Source: CAZRQL01 sp964602415 (GTDB taxonomy: Bacteria; Bacteroidota; Bacteroidia; Cytophagales; Flammeovirgaceae). Taken from it: a DNA stretch of 64,000 bases. Below the pieces are notes generated by a model, which saw nothing but the letters and a program-made list of their open reading frames with translations, ran no database searches and had not been told where the DNA came from. Shown here piece by piece: positions 33,610 through 42,378 of the stretch; the first letter of the stretch is position 1, and each line of letters opens with the position of its first letter. The stretch lies in the NCBI GenBank assembly GCA_964602415.1, contig CAZRQL010000018.1, positions 1-64,000 on the forward strand, written 5' to 3'. A program made the position numbers and the translations under genes.

Positions 33610-34068
33610 ATGAGAAAAATAGATTGGCTCTTAGAAAAATACGGAGAAAGCCACCAAAATCCTTTCAATAAGAAAGTTCATTGGGTATGTGTGCCGCTTA
33701 TTTTATTTAGCATCATTGGCTTGATTCGCTCTATTCCCTTCCCCTACCCCGAAACACTGTGGTTCAACTGGGCGGGACTGGTCTTTGGTTTGGTCAGCCT
33801 GTATTACTTTAGGCTGTCTGTGGCATTGGCTTTGGGGATGATTGTGATAGCTAACTTTATGTTGTGGATGTGTCAGATACTGATTTTTAGTGGTCTGTCT
33901 CTTGTTTGGTTGTGCCTGATTGTGTTTGTGTTGGCTTGGGTGGGGCAGTTTTACGGTCATAAAGTGGAAGGCAAAAAACCCTCTTTTCTTCAGGATGTGC
34001 AGTTTTTGCTCATCGGGCCGGCTTGGCTGCTTCATTTTTTATACAAAAAATGGAATATAAACTATTGA
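33610..34068 (+). CDS. Mpo1-like (DUF962) integral membrane protein
   Basis: 152 residues with four membrane helices. The conserved ends are diagnostic: HQNPFNKKVHW near residue 15 and GQFYGHKVEGKKPSFLQDVQ near residue 120, each with the His residues used as Fe2+ ligands in yeast Mpo1, a dioxygenase for alpha-oxidation of 2-hydroxy fatty acids. Bacterial substrates have not been defined. Divergent from the Wzi-like gene with only about 40 bases between starts. Confidence 0.82.
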   Translation: MRKIDWLLEKYGESHQNPFNKKVHWVCVPLILFSIIGLIRSIPFPYPETLWFNWAGLVFGLVSLYYFRLSVALALGMIVIANFMLWMCQILIFSGLSLVWLCLIVFVLAWVGQFYGHKVEGKKPSFLQDVQFLLIGPAWLLHFLYKKWNINY

Positions 34069-34141
34069 GGATAAAGCCTTTGTCAGATTGGCTAAGCAAC
34101 AAAGATTTTGAGCAGATTTTTTGAGGGCTTAATTTGCCGCC

Positions 34142-34957
34142 ATGCAAGATCTTATTGAAACCATTGAGTGCGCTTGGCAGGAACGCAGTCTTTTACAAGA
34201 GCCTCACTATCAGCAAGCTGTCCGAGAGGTTATAGAACTTTTGGATAAAGGAAAAATTCGAGTTGCCCAACCGTCTGAGCAGGGCTGGCTGGTAAACGAA
34301 TGGATAAAAAAGGCTGTGTTGATGTATTTTCCCATTCAAGGGATGAGCAAGGTTGTGGCCGGTGACATGGAGTTTTATGACAAAATACCCCTAAAAAAGG
34401 ATTTTGCCGAACTCGGTATCAGGGTGGTGCCTCATGCTTTGATTCGTTACGGTGCTTTTGTTGGGCGGGGTGCTATTTTGATGCCCGGCTATGTGAATAT
34501 AGGGGCTTATGTGGGCAGCGGGACAATGGTGGACACTTGGGCTACGGTAGGCAGTTGCGCACAAATCGGTGAAAATGTGCACCTAAGTGGCGGGGTGGGT
34601 ATCGGTGGGGTTTTAGAGCCACTGCAAGCCAAACCCGTTGTGGTGGAAGATGGGGCATTTATCGGTTCGCGGTGCATCATAGTTGAGGGGGCGCACATTG
34701 GAAGTCAAGCGGTTATCGGTGCCAACGTAACCATAACCGGCAGTTCAAAAATTATTGACGTAACCGGCAACGAACCTCTTGAATACAAAGGCTTTGTGCC
34801 TGCTCAAAGTGTGGTTATACCGGGTACGTACAACAAAAAATTTCCTGCCGGAGAATACGGAGTCGGCTGTGCACTGATTATAGGGAAAAGAAAACACTCA
34901 ACCGACTTAAAAACCTCTCTTAATGAAGTACTTAGAGAAAACCAAATTGCCGTCTAA
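34142..34957 (+). CDS. dapD: 2,3,4,5-tetrahydropyridine-2,6-dicarboxylate N-succinyltransferase
   Basis: 271 residues. The succinyl branch of lysine and diaminopimelate synthesis. An N-terminal helical part (QDLIETIECAWQERS) and VNEWIKKAVLMYFPI precede a left-handed beta-helix of hexapeptide repeats (about 100-215: RYGAFVGRGAILMPGYVNIG, GTMVDTWATVGSCAQIG, HLSGGVGIGGVLEPLQAKPV). The end has ALIIGKRKHSTDLKTSLNE. Complete and ordinary. Confidence 0.95.
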   Translation: MQDLIETIECAWQERSLLQEPHYQQAVREVIELLDKGKIRVAQPSEQGWLVNEWIKKAVLMYFPIQGMSKVVAGDMEFYDKIPLKKDFAELGIRVVPHALIRYGAFVGRGAILMPGYVNIGAYVGSGTMVDTWATVGSCAQIGENVHLSGGVGIGGVLEPLQAKPVVVEDGAFIGSRCIIVEGAHIGSQAVIGANVTITGSSKIIDVTGNEPLEYKGFVPAQSVVIPGTYNKKFPAGEYGVGCALIIGKRKHSTDLKTSLNEVLRENQIAV

Positions 34958-35011
34958 AAAATAATTAGGATTTTTTTGGGCTTTTATGGCACTTTTTTGG
35001 TCTTAAGTTTG

Positions 35012-35019
35012 TATATTTG
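35012..35019 (+). promoter_or_regulatory. Possible -7 element before the ECF sigma gene
   Basis: TATATTTG matches TAnnTTTG and lies 44 bases before the chosen ATG. The only nearby TTTG (34996-34999) is at a spacing of 12, too short, so the -33 half is uncertain. Confidence 0.4.
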
Positions 35020-35062
35020 CAAACACTAAATCGTTTACAGTTTGAAAAGGTCAACAGATTGG

Positions 35063-35674
35063 ATGCAAGATAAATTCACAGAAACTGAGATCATCGAAGG
35101 ATGCAAAAAGGGAATTGCAAAGTATCAAGAAGCTTTGTATAATCGTTTCTCTGCCAAGATGATGTCTATTTGCATACGTTATTCTAAAGATCTGGCTGAG
35201 GCCGAAGACAATCTTCAAGAGGCATTCATTCGCGTTTTTAGTCGCATTCACCAGTACAATGGCGGCTCCTTTGCTGCATGGGTACGGCAGGTGTTTGTAT
35301 CTGTTTGCATCAACGCTTATCGAAAGAATAAGAAATACCAGAAAAATCAGCCTCTGCACGAGGTCTTCGACCAAGAAAACCACGACCCCGATATTTTTTC
35401 TCAAATCTCGGCTGAAGAAATCCACAAAAAAATAGAGATGCTGCCGCATGGCTATCGTATGGTTTTTTGCCTCTATGTCATTGAGGGTTACTCACATAGA
35501 GAAATAGGCGATAAACTCGGTATTTCAGAGGGAACTTCCAAATCACAACTTTCCAAGTCTCGGATGCTTCTCAAAAAGATGCTTTTGGAGGACAACCCGC
35601 AATTTGAATTGCTTGTCTCTGCTAAAGAGTCTATGTACGAACTGAATGAGAAGACATTACAAAGAAGAATTTGA
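35063..35674 (+). CDS. ECF-type RNA polymerase sigma factor
   Basis: About 203 residues. Region 2 runs from LYNRFSAKMMSICIRYSKDL to AWVRQVFVSVCINAYRK, and region 4 from MLPHGYRMVFCLYVIEGYSH through the helix-turn-helix REIGDKLGISEGTSKSQLSK. No region 1.1 or 3. The ATG at 35063 (MQDKF) is preferred to a TTG seven codons upstream. The last 29 bases overlap the next gene, which encodes its probable membrane partner, so the pair is co-regulated. Confidence 0.9.
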   Translation: MQDKFTETEIIEGCKKGIAKYQEALYNRFSAKMMSICIRYSKDLAEAEDNLQEAFIRVFSRIHQYNGGSFAAWVRQVFVSVCINAYRKNKKYQKNQPLHEVFDQENHDPDIFSQISAEEIHKKIEMLPHGYRMVFCLYVIEGYSHREIGDKLGISEGTSKSQLSKSRMLLKKMLLEDNPQFELLVSAKESMYELNEKTLQRRI

Positions 35675-36971
35675 TAGACATATTGCTCAAAAACTTGCAA
35701 ATCATAAGATTGCACCTCCTGCCGGGGGGTTCGCAGCCGTACGCGAGCAAATGTGGCTAAGAAAATGGTGGAAGATAGGTAATTATGCCGGCTTATTGAT
35801 TATTTTTTTAGTTTTATCTACTCTATACTTTGAAGACCAAACACCAGCAAATCATCACACTTTTTTGAACTCTCGTTCGGCAACAAAGACCTTTGTATCT
35901 GAAGGCTATTTGCAAACGCTTTCCAACTTCACGGAAAAGAATTTTTCACAAAATCATAAAATAAATGCACAAGAACCTGAAGCAAAAATGACTCAGGTCA
36001 AAAATCGCGTTGTGAATCAAAATTTGACCAAAACGTTTACAAAAACCCAGGGTGCTTTCAACGCATACAAAAATCCGGCAACAGACACAAAGCATCAAAC
36101 AGTTGACAATGAAATCTTTGTCCAAGACAAAAACCAAGAAGACCCTGTGTCTTTTGAAGGCGACTCTCAAGAAGGCGTTGCTTCTTTTGGATTGGAAACT
36201 CCCAAAGAAGTTGATGCTTTAAATTTCAGAGATTCACTTTCGCGTTTGGCAACTTACTATGAGCACAGCGACAAAGCCTTAATGCCCCAACAACAAGAAC
36301 AGCAAACAGACAGCACATCCATAGCCCTGCCCCCAACCGAATTACTGAACGCAAAAAAGACTGTTGTTCAAGGCTTTAAGTTTTCTACCAGTACTTACTG
36401 CGCTTTCAAACATCAAACCATTACCTCTCCCGAGCCTATGTTTTCTCAAAAAACCGCACTCAAAGACCGTGTAGGCTTAAATTGGGAACTTACTCATTTA
36501 AGAAAGATAAATACCTCTTGGATATTGCGCACCTCTCTGGGTTATAGCCGCTTATATCAGCGGACATGGGTTGAAGTAACGCCCGAAAGTCCGAAAGCAT
36601 TATTTTTAAAAAATCAGGACTCTATCTCGACTTGGGTGCGTCCGTCGAATACAGAATGGAAAGCGCACACTTCACAGACAGATTTGTTGTATCTGGGTTT
36701 GGGCGTTCAATACCGCCTACATGGTATGGATAAGTGGTTCTTAAGTTCAAATGTATTGTTGCTGTATGCTTTTTCGTCTCCCATTGAGCCTCATGCCGGT
36801 CTTAGAATGTCAGTAGGGCGCAATCTTGCCTTAGGTAACGGATGGGCTGTTTCAATTGAGCCCGAAATCAACTACTTCTTACGCAGCTACACAGGAGGTT
36901 TTCTTAATTCAAGGCCTTACAGTGTGGGGTTGAGATTGGGCATAATAAAGTTTGGCTCAAATAGCAAATAG
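35646..36971 (+). CDS. Anti-sigma-like membrane protein with beta-barrel-like C-terminal domain
   Basis: 441 residues. The cytoplasmic N-terminus (MRRHYKEEFDRHIAQKLANH, then PPAGGFAAVREQMWLRKWW) has the acidic/PP-x-x-x-F pattern seen in Bacteroidota proteins encoded next to ECF sigma factors. A single membrane helix follows (IGNYAGLLIIFLVLSTLYF, residues about 41-60), then a long Gln/Asn/Thr-rich periplasmic linker to residue 235. The last 200 residues form alternating strands (SLGYSRLYQRTWVEV, YLGLGVQYRLHG, GLRMSVGRNLALGNGWAVSI, RPYSVGLRLGIIKF) like a small porin-family barrel. It probably holds the sigma factor through its N-terminus. How one inner-membrane helix and a barrel-like domain coexist is unclear. 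Confidence 0.7.
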   Translation: MRRHYKEEFDRHIAQKLANHKIAPPAGGFAAVREQMWLRKWWKIGNYAGLLIIFLVLSTLYFEDQTPANHHTFLNSRSATKTFVSEGYLQTLSNFTEKNFSQNHKINAQEPEAKMTQVKNRVVNQNLTKTFTKTQGAFNAYKNPATDTKHQTVDNEIFVQDKNQEDPVSFEGDSQEGVASFGLETPKEVDALNFRDSLSRLATYYEHSDKALMPQQQEQQTDSTSIALPPTELLNAKKTVVQGFKFSTSTYCAFKHQTITSPEPMFSQKTALKDRVGLNWELTHLRKINTSWILRTSLGYSRLYQRTWVEVTPESPKALFLKNQDSISTWVRPSNTEWKAHTSQTDLLYLGLGVQYRLHGMDKWFLSSNVLLLYAFSSPIEPHAGLRMSVGRNLALGNGWAVSIEPEINYFLRSYTGGFLNSRPYSVGLRLGIIKFGSNSK

Positions 36972-36994
36972 ATATATTTGCTAAAAAAATTGCT

Positions 36995-38206
36995 TTGAAC
37001 ATAATTTTATTCGATACGCAACGCTCGCATCGTCTGATGTTGCCTTTGAGCTACACGCGGCCAACGGCTGAGATGAGGGTAGGAATTTTGACTGTTGCCG
37101 AAAAATGGGAAAAATGGTTGCAGACAAAAGTCAGTTTTTTGGCTCCAACGTATCTGCAAGCGCGTTATCCGGTTGTCTATGGAACAGACAATCTTTACAT
37201 CAAAGGGCTGATTTGTCCCAATCCTGCCGTCATAAGGGAAATTTTATCTCTGCAAAAGGAAGAGGTTTTGATGCGGGGGGGGTATGTACTGGCATATAGA
37301 GGGTCTCAAAAGTTTGATTTCGGTGAGCTTGAACATAACTTGGCAGGTTTGAAAGTCATTCAGAGCCAAGCGGAGTTCAATCATATTGAGGCTCCTTGGT
37401 ATTTGTTTCTCAAATGCAGGAGTGAGATAGAATCAGACTTCAAGCTCCTCACGGCAGGACGCGAAAGTGCACCTGTCAGCGACCCACACACAAAAGTGTA
37501 CGGTGCTGAAAACCTTTTTATTGAAGAGGGAGCTACTATTTTGGCTTCGGTGATTAACGCAAGCGAAGGGCATGTTTACATAGGCAAAAATGCAGTGGTA
37601 CAAGAAGGGGTACTGATTAGAGGGGCTTTGGCTCTTTGTGAAGGGGCACACCTGAACATGGGAGCTAAAATGAGAGGAGACTCGACAATAGGGCCTTATT
37701 GCAAGGTAGGCGGCGAGGTAAGCAACTCGGTATTTTGGGGGTACTCCAACAAAGCCCACGATGGTTTCTTGGGCAACTCGATAATAGGCCAGTGGTGTAA
37801 TCTGGGAGCGGATACCAATACTTCCAATTTGAAAAACAACTATTCCAGTGTCAAAGTTTGGAGCTATCTCATTGAAAAATACATAGACACCCATCAAACA
37901 TTTTGCGGGCTTACCATGGGCGACCACAGCAAATGCGGCATCAACACCATGTTCAACACCGGTACAGTGGTGGGGGTGAGCGTCAATGTGTACGGGGGCA
38001 ACTTCCCGCCTAAGTTTTTGCCTTCTTTTGCATGGGGCAGCCCCGATGAGGGATTTTCTACCTTTACGTTTGAAAAAGCGATTGAGGTGGCCGAAAAAGT
38101 AATGGCTCGAAGAAAAATGGTGTTGAGTTCAGAAGAAAAAAATATGTTGGAATACATTTTTGAGGCCTCCAAACCTTACCGTGAAAATTATATTTTGGAA
38201 CTCTAA
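36995..38206 (+). CDS. GlmU-family sugar nucleotidyltransferase-like protein
   Basis: 403 residues. The N-terminus MNIILFDTQRSHRLMLPLSY with TRPTAEMRVGILTVAEKWE is the hallmark of a Bacteroidota family named GlmU-like or putative sugar nucleotidyltransferase; the G-G nucleotide loop of true GlmU is not evident. The C-terminal half is a left-handed beta-helix (VYIGKNAVVQEGVLIRGALA, MRGDSTIGPYCKVGGEVSNS) ending in an acetyltransferase-like NTMFNTGTVVGVSVNVYGG. Function unproven. No ATG precedes the conserved start, so translation begins at the TTG at 36995. Confidence 0.8.
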   Translation: MNIILFDTQRSHRLMLPLSYTRPTAEMRVGILTVAEKWEKWLQTKVSFLAPTYLQARYPVVYGTDNLYIKGLICPNPAVIREILSLQKEEVLMRGGYVLAYRGSQKFDFGELEHNLAGLKVIQSQAEFNHIEAPWYLFLKCRSEIESDFKLLTAGRESAPVSDPHTKVYGAENLFIEEGATILASVINASEGHVYIGKNAVVQEGVLIRGALALCEGAHLNMGAKMRGDSTIGPYCKVGGEVSNSVFWGYSNKAHDGFLGNSIIGQWCNLGADTNTSNLKNNYSSVKVWSYLIEKYIDTHQTFCGLTMGDHSKCGINTMFNTGTVVGVSVNVYGGNFPPKFLPSFAWGSPDEGFSTFTFEKAIEVAEKVMARRKMVLSSEEKNMLEYIFEASKPYRENYILEL

Positions 38207-38276
38207 AATACCCCCTCCCTCTTTGGAACAAGGCAACAGGTCGCTATTAAGATTTACTTTAAATTTATAGCTCGCG

Positions 38277-38309
38277 TTTGGTTTTATTTTGTAGATAACA
38301 TTACATTTG
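38277..38309 (+). promoter_or_regulatory. Aconitase promoter (TTTG-N21-TACATTTG)
   Basis: TTTG at 38277-38280 and TACATTTG at 38302-38309 with 21 bases between match the Bacteroidota consensus. Predicted start near 38316, about 15 bases before the ATG. Confidence 0.6.
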
Positions 38310-38330
38310 AGTTAAATTTTTTGAAATCCT

Positions 38331-40610
38331 ATGGTATTTGATATCGAAATGATTCGTGCCGTGTACGAACGTATGCCTGCACGGGTGGATGCGGCAAGGG
38401 CTGCATTGGGTAGGCCTTTGACGCTTGCCGAGAAAATCTTATATTCTCACCTATACGAAGGACAACCGCTCGAAAACTTCCAGCGCGGGGGTTCTTATGT
38501 GGATTTTGCTCCCGACCGTGTTGCCATGCAAGACGCTACGGCTCAGATGGCTCTTCTGCAGTTTATGTCAGCCGGCAAAAAGAAAGTGGCCGTGCCTTCT
38601 ACTGTACACTGCGACCACTTGATACTTGCCAAAAACGGTGCAGAAGCCGATTTGCAAGAATCTCTCAATACAAACAATGAAGTATTCAATTTTTTAGCCT
38701 CTGTATCCAATAAATACGGGATTGGCTTCTGGAAACCCGGAGCGGGTATCATTCACCAAGTCGTATTGGAAAACTACGCTTTCCCCGGCGGTATGATGAT
38801 AGGTACGGACTCACACACCGTAAATGCGGGCGGTTTGGGTATGGTGGCCATTGGTGTAGGCGGGGCAGATGCTGTGGACGTAATGGCCGGGATGGCTTGG
38901 GAACTCAAATTTCCAAAGCTCATCGGTATCAAACTCACCGGACAACTCAACGGCTGGGCTTCGGGCAAAGACGTAATTTTGAAAGTGGCGGGTATTTTGA
39001 CCGTAAAAGGCGGCACTGATGCCATTGTAGAGTATTTCGGGGAAGGCGCTCAGTCGCTTTCTTGCACCGGAAAAGGAACGATTTGCAATATGGGAGCTGA
39101 AATAGGCGCGACCACTTCTACCTTTGGCTATGATGCCTCTATGGCTAGGTATTTACGCGCAACAGGCAGAGCCGAAGTAGCCGATATGGCCGATGCAATT
39201 GCCACTTATCTCACCGGAGATGCCGAAGTGTACAACAATCCCGAAGCCTATTTTGACCAAGTCATAGAAATCAATCTCTCAGAGCTTGAGCCTCATATCA
39301 ACGGCCCGTTTACCCCCGACCGCGCCACGCCGCTGTCTCAGTTTGCCGATGAAGTACGCAAAAACGGCTGGCCTGAGCGTCTTGAAGTCGGTTTGATTGG
39401 GTCTTGTACCAACTCTTCTTATGAAGATTTGACCCGTGCTGCCTCTGTCGCCAAACAGGCCGCTGAAAAACACGTCAAACCCAAATCAGAATATACCGTA
39501 ACACCCGGCTCAGAAAGAACCCGTTACACGGCCAAAAGAGACGGCATTTTGAAAGAGTTTGAAAAAATAGGCGGGGTGGTGCTGGCCAACGCTTGCGGCC
39601 CTTGCATAGGCCAATGGGCAAGGCATACCGACGACCCCAAGCGCAAAAACTCGATCATGACCTCGTTCAACCGAAACTTTGCAGGCAGAACAGACGGAAA
39701 CCCCAATACACACGGCTTTGTGGCTTCTCCCGAGATCGTTACGGCTTTTGCCATAGCCGGCAACTTGACCTTCAACCCCATGAAAGACAAACTCATCAAC
39801 GAAGACGGCCAAGAAGTCATGCTCGACCCGCCCGTTGGCGAAGAGCTTCCTTCTTTGGGATTTGATGTCGAGGACATGGGATTTGTAGCCCCTGCCGAAG
39901 ACGGCTCCGCTGTACAAGTAATCGTATCACCCGAATCAGAACGCTTGCAACTCCTTGAGCCTTTTGCGCCCTGGAATGGCAATGACCTTATAGGACTGAA
40001 GCTGCTTATCAAAGCCTTTGGCAAATGCACCACCGATCACATCTCAATGGCCGGGCCATGGCTGCGCTTTAGAGGGCACTTGGACAACATCTCCAACAAT
40101 CTGCTCATCGGTGCTATCAATGCCTTCAACAAGACCGCCAACAGCGTCAAAAACCAACTTACAGGCGAATACGCCCCCGTGCCCGCTACCCAACGCGCTT
40201 ACAAAGCAGCAGGAATTGGCTCAATCGTAGTAGGCGATGAAAACTATGGCGAAGGCTCAAGCCGCGAGCACGCAGCCATGGAGCCACGCTTTTTGGGTGT
40301 TAAAGTCGTGCTGGTCAAGTCCTTTGCCCGCATACACGAGACCAACCTCAAAAAGCAAGGTATGTTGGCACTGCGTTTTGCAAACCCCGCCGACTATGAC
40401 AAAATCCAAGAGAACGACACCATAGACATTGTTGGTTTGGCAAATTTCGCACCCGGACAACCGCTGACTGTTCGTTTGCACCACGCGGACGGCAATACCG
40501 AAGAGTTCCACGCCAACCACACCTACAATGCGGCACAAATTGAGTGGTTTAAGGCAGGATCTGCACTGAATATCATCCGCGCCAGAGAAGCCGCAGCCTC
40601 AGCAAGCTAA
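38331..40610 (+). CDS. acn: Aconitate hydratase (mitochondrial-type)
   Basis: 759 residues, complete. It interconverts citrate and isocitrate in the TCA cycle. The [4Fe-4S] ligands are in GLIGSCTNSSYEDL and NACGPCIGQW; other marks are VPSTVHCDHLILA, GTDSHTVNAGGLGMVAIGVG, and the swivel-domain GDENYGEGSSREHAAMEPR. Length and motif order match the mitochondrial/Bacteroidota aconitase type rather than AcnA or AcnB of E. coli. Own promoter and terminator. Confidence 0.95.
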   Translation: MVFDIEMIRAVYERMPARVDAARAALGRPLTLAEKILYSHLYEGQPLENFQRGGSYVDFAPDRVAMQDATAQMALLQFMSAGKKKVAVPSTVHCDHLILAKNGAEADLQESLNTNNEVFNFLASVSNKYGIGFWKPGAGIIHQVVLENYAFPGGMMIGTDSHTVNAGGLGMVAIGVGGADAVDVMAGMAWELKFPKLIGIKLTGQLNGWASGKDVILKVAGILTVKGGTDAIVEYFGEGAQSLSCTGKGTICNMGAEIGATTSTFGYDASMARYLRATGRAEVADMADAIATYLTGDAEVYNNPEAYFDQVIEINLSELEPHINGPFTPDRATPLSQFADEVRKNGWPERLEVGLIGSCTNSSYEDLTRAASVAKQAAEKHVKPKSEYTVTPGSERTRYTAKRDGILKEFEKIGGVVLANACGPCIGQWARHTDDPKRKNSIMTSFNRNFAGRTDGNPNTHGFVASPEIVTAFAIAGNLTFNPMKDKLINEDGQEVMLDPPVGEELPSLGFDVEDMGFVAPAEDGSAVQVIVSPESERLQLLEPFAPWNGNDLIGLKLLIKAFGKCTTDHISMAGPWLRFRGHLDNISNNLLIGAINAFNKTANSVKNQLTGEYAPVPATQRAYKAAGIGSIVVGDENYGEGSSREHAAMEPRFLGVKVVLVKSFARIHETNLKKQGMLALRFANPADYDKIQENDTIDIVGLANFAPGQPLTVRLHHADGNTEEFHANHTYNAAQIEWFKAGSALNIIRAREAAASAS

Positions 40611-40631
40611 CCATTATCACCCAAGTATATG

Positions 40632-40665
40632 AAAAGGAACGACCAAAAGTTGTTCCTTTTTTTTT
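40632..40665 (+). terminator. Terminator of aconitase
   Basis: AAAAGGAACGAC pairs with GTTGTTCCTTTT (one G-T pair) around CAAAA and is followed by a T run; 22 bases beyond the acn stop. Confidence 0.88.
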
Positions 40666-40667
40666 AT

Positions 40668-40785
40668 CGCGGATTAAGGAATAGAAATTTTTCTAATGCC
40701 TTATCTGAAGCCATAGGCATCATATCTTTTTAGCCAAACATATCATTCCTATGGGATGAATGCCCTATATGCCATAGCAACAGGC
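40668..40785 (+). repeat. Dispersed repeat made of short hairpins, copy A
   Basis: Opens with CGCGGATTAAGGAATAGAAA followed by TTTTTCTAAT, which recurs (two or three changes) in reverse orientation at 55394-55424. Inside are small hairpins with three-base loops: GAAGCC-ATA-GGCATC (40708-40722) and CATTCC-TAT-GGGATG (40744-40758). Copy B shares TAGGCATCATAT. Outside these blocks the two copies differ, so it looks like a mosaic REP-type element. The rest of the gap to 40929 is AT-rich with no gene seen. Confidence 0.55.
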
Positions 40786-40929
40786 TACTCTCAAAGATTG
40801 AAGACATAAATGCTGTTTTTACCTTTTGCTTAACATGGATTTAACACAACTTAAGTTATTCATCTAAATTTAACACCTGCTTCAAAACCTGTTTAAATTG
40901 AAAAATTATTTTGTTAATAAAAAAGGTTT

Positions 40930-42306
40930 ATGAAAAAAATAATATTTTCTCTTATTGTATGCGTCAATAGCCACTTAGTATTTGCTCAAAATCAACAGCC
41001 AAGCGATACCGTTGGCTTATTGTTGGACTTTCCTGTGTTGGATCTGCCGTATCAGCTTCGTGCAAGTGAGACGTATGGCGATTTTTTATCCGGTTATGGC
41101 AGCCCCAGTATGAGCCAAAGCCTGCAATTGACCACCAATTTTTACAGTTCGGCTCACTTTGGAGTTAAGCAGGTATTTAGAAAAATTAAAAATGATTTCT
41201 GGAGAAATGCGGCGACTTATGCAGTTGTGGGGGTTTTTGACGTGTTGGTCTTACCTGCGCCTCTGGGAAACGGTTGGCTGCATGAGGAATACCACAGGAA
41301 TGTGCTTACCATACGCAATACAAGAAGCGAAAACCAAATGAACCAATATCCCTCTCTTGCCAGCGAAGCGGTTTATGTATATGGTATTAAAGATGAAAAT
41401 TTGCAGAACATTCACGACAACCACAAGGCCGATTGGCGGCGTTTGCAGGTAGCAGGAAAAGAAGCCGAGTTAAACCTGATTCAGACTTTACAGAAAAACA
41501 ATTTCTTCTACCATCAAGAGCAGCCTCATATCGCTCTGTATTGGTTACTTACTTTTTCCACAGGCGATTATGTGCGCAATTCTACCGGTTCGGACTTCAA
41601 TCGCATAGTAGATGAGATGAATACAAACGACGGAAGCGATATCTATAAGAGAGATTTCACCGGGCCTGACTACACGGCTTGGACTTATGCTCTGTTTCGT
41701 CCCAACGCCAAGTATATAGACAGAGGCACACACCCCTCCGGCGTAGGAATCAATCGGTACATCAAACCCCAAGACCTCACAGACGAAGAATTGAAATACC
41801 TCAAAAAACAAGGGAATTTACAATGGCTTAATTTCCTTTCCCCTACACTGTTTGGCATTTCTAAAATAAAAATAAAAAGCGGTGAGCAGGGCAATCATTA
41901 CGCCAATTTTGCTGTGCGCAGTGTTATCAATCCCTTTGGCAATGATGTTGCCCTTGATGTATTCTACCAAACAGCAAAATATAACTTTTTCTTTGCCCTA
42001 CACAATTACAACAACCGCAATAATTATTTTCCCGGTTTGGAGGCTCAACTGATTGATTACTCAGTCCTTGATAAAAAATTAGCCCTCAGTCCCCGCGCAA
42101 TACTTTGGACACAACCCAAAGATTTTGATTTCAATACCAAAAACATGCAATTTGGTGGATTGCTGGGCTGCAAAGCCCGTTACAATACGGGCAGGCTGTC
42201 TCCCTATTTAGAAGTTGAGGCAAAAACCAAAGGCTGGGTGATGGGTAATGTGTTTTTGGACGAAAATGTGAGCCTACGGTGCGGCCTAAATGTCAGAATA
42301 AACTAA
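40930..42306 (+). CDS. Outer-membrane-like protein with an HExxH motif
   Basis: 458 residues; I do not recognise a named family. A signal peptide is clear (MKKIIFSLIVCVNSHLVFAQ). After a hydrophobic stretch (ATYAVVGVFDVLVLPAPLG) comes WLHEEYH, a gluzincin/metzincin-type zinc-protease signature H118-E119-x-x-H122; a downstream Glu such as that in AGKEAEL could be the third ligand. From about residue 300 the sequence turns into alternating strands (NPFGNDVALDVFYQTAKYNF, GRLSPYLEVEAKTKGW) ending in a typical C-terminal barrel strand. A barrel-anchored or periplasmic peptidase is a fair guess, not shown. Confidence 0.65.
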   Translation: MKKIIFSLIVCVNSHLVFAQNQQPSDTVGLLLDFPVLDLPYQLRASETYGDFLSGYGSPSMSQSLQLTTNFYSSAHFGVKQVFRKIKNDFWRNAATYAVVGVFDVLVLPAPLGNGWLHEEYHRNVLTIRNTRSENQMNQYPSLASEAVYVYGIKDENLQNIHDNHKADWRRLQVAGKEAELNLIQTLQKNNFFYHQEQPHIALYWLLTFSTGDYVRNSTGSDFNRIVDEMNTNDGSDIYKRDFTGPDYTAWTYALFRPNAKYIDRGTHPSGVGINRYIKPQDLTDEELKYLKKQGNLQWLNFLSPTLFGISKIKIKSGEQGNHYANFAVRSVINPFGNDVALDVFYQTAKYNFFFALHNYNNRNNYFPGLEAQLIDYSVLDKKLALSPRAILWTQPKDFDFNTKNMQFGGLLGCKARYNTGRLSPYLEVEAKTKGWVMGNVFLDENVSLRCGLNVRIN

Positions 42307-42337
42307 AATAATTTTGAAATCCTGCCTCTTTTCTGTT

Positions 42338-42370
42338 AGACAAACCAAAGCACTTATCTTTGGTTTGTCT
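42338..42370 (+). promoter_or_regulatory. 13-bp perfect inverted repeat over a -7 element before the Crp-family gene
   Basis: AGACAAACCAAAG (42338-42350) and CTTTGGTTTGTCT (42358-42370) are exact inverted arms around CACTTAT. TATCTTTG (42355-42362), a match to TAnnTTTG, spans the loop and the right arm. The site ends eight bases before the regulator ATG. It could be an operator, a transcript hairpin, or a terminator of the preceding gene, though no T run follows. Confidence 0.6.
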
Positions 42371-42378
42371 TATAGAAA

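Noticed and set aside
42338..42370. Simple rho-independent terminator of the HEEYH gene
   Set aside because: The stem is perfect, but no T run follows and it overlaps a good -7 element, so an operator or promoter role is favoured, though not proven.
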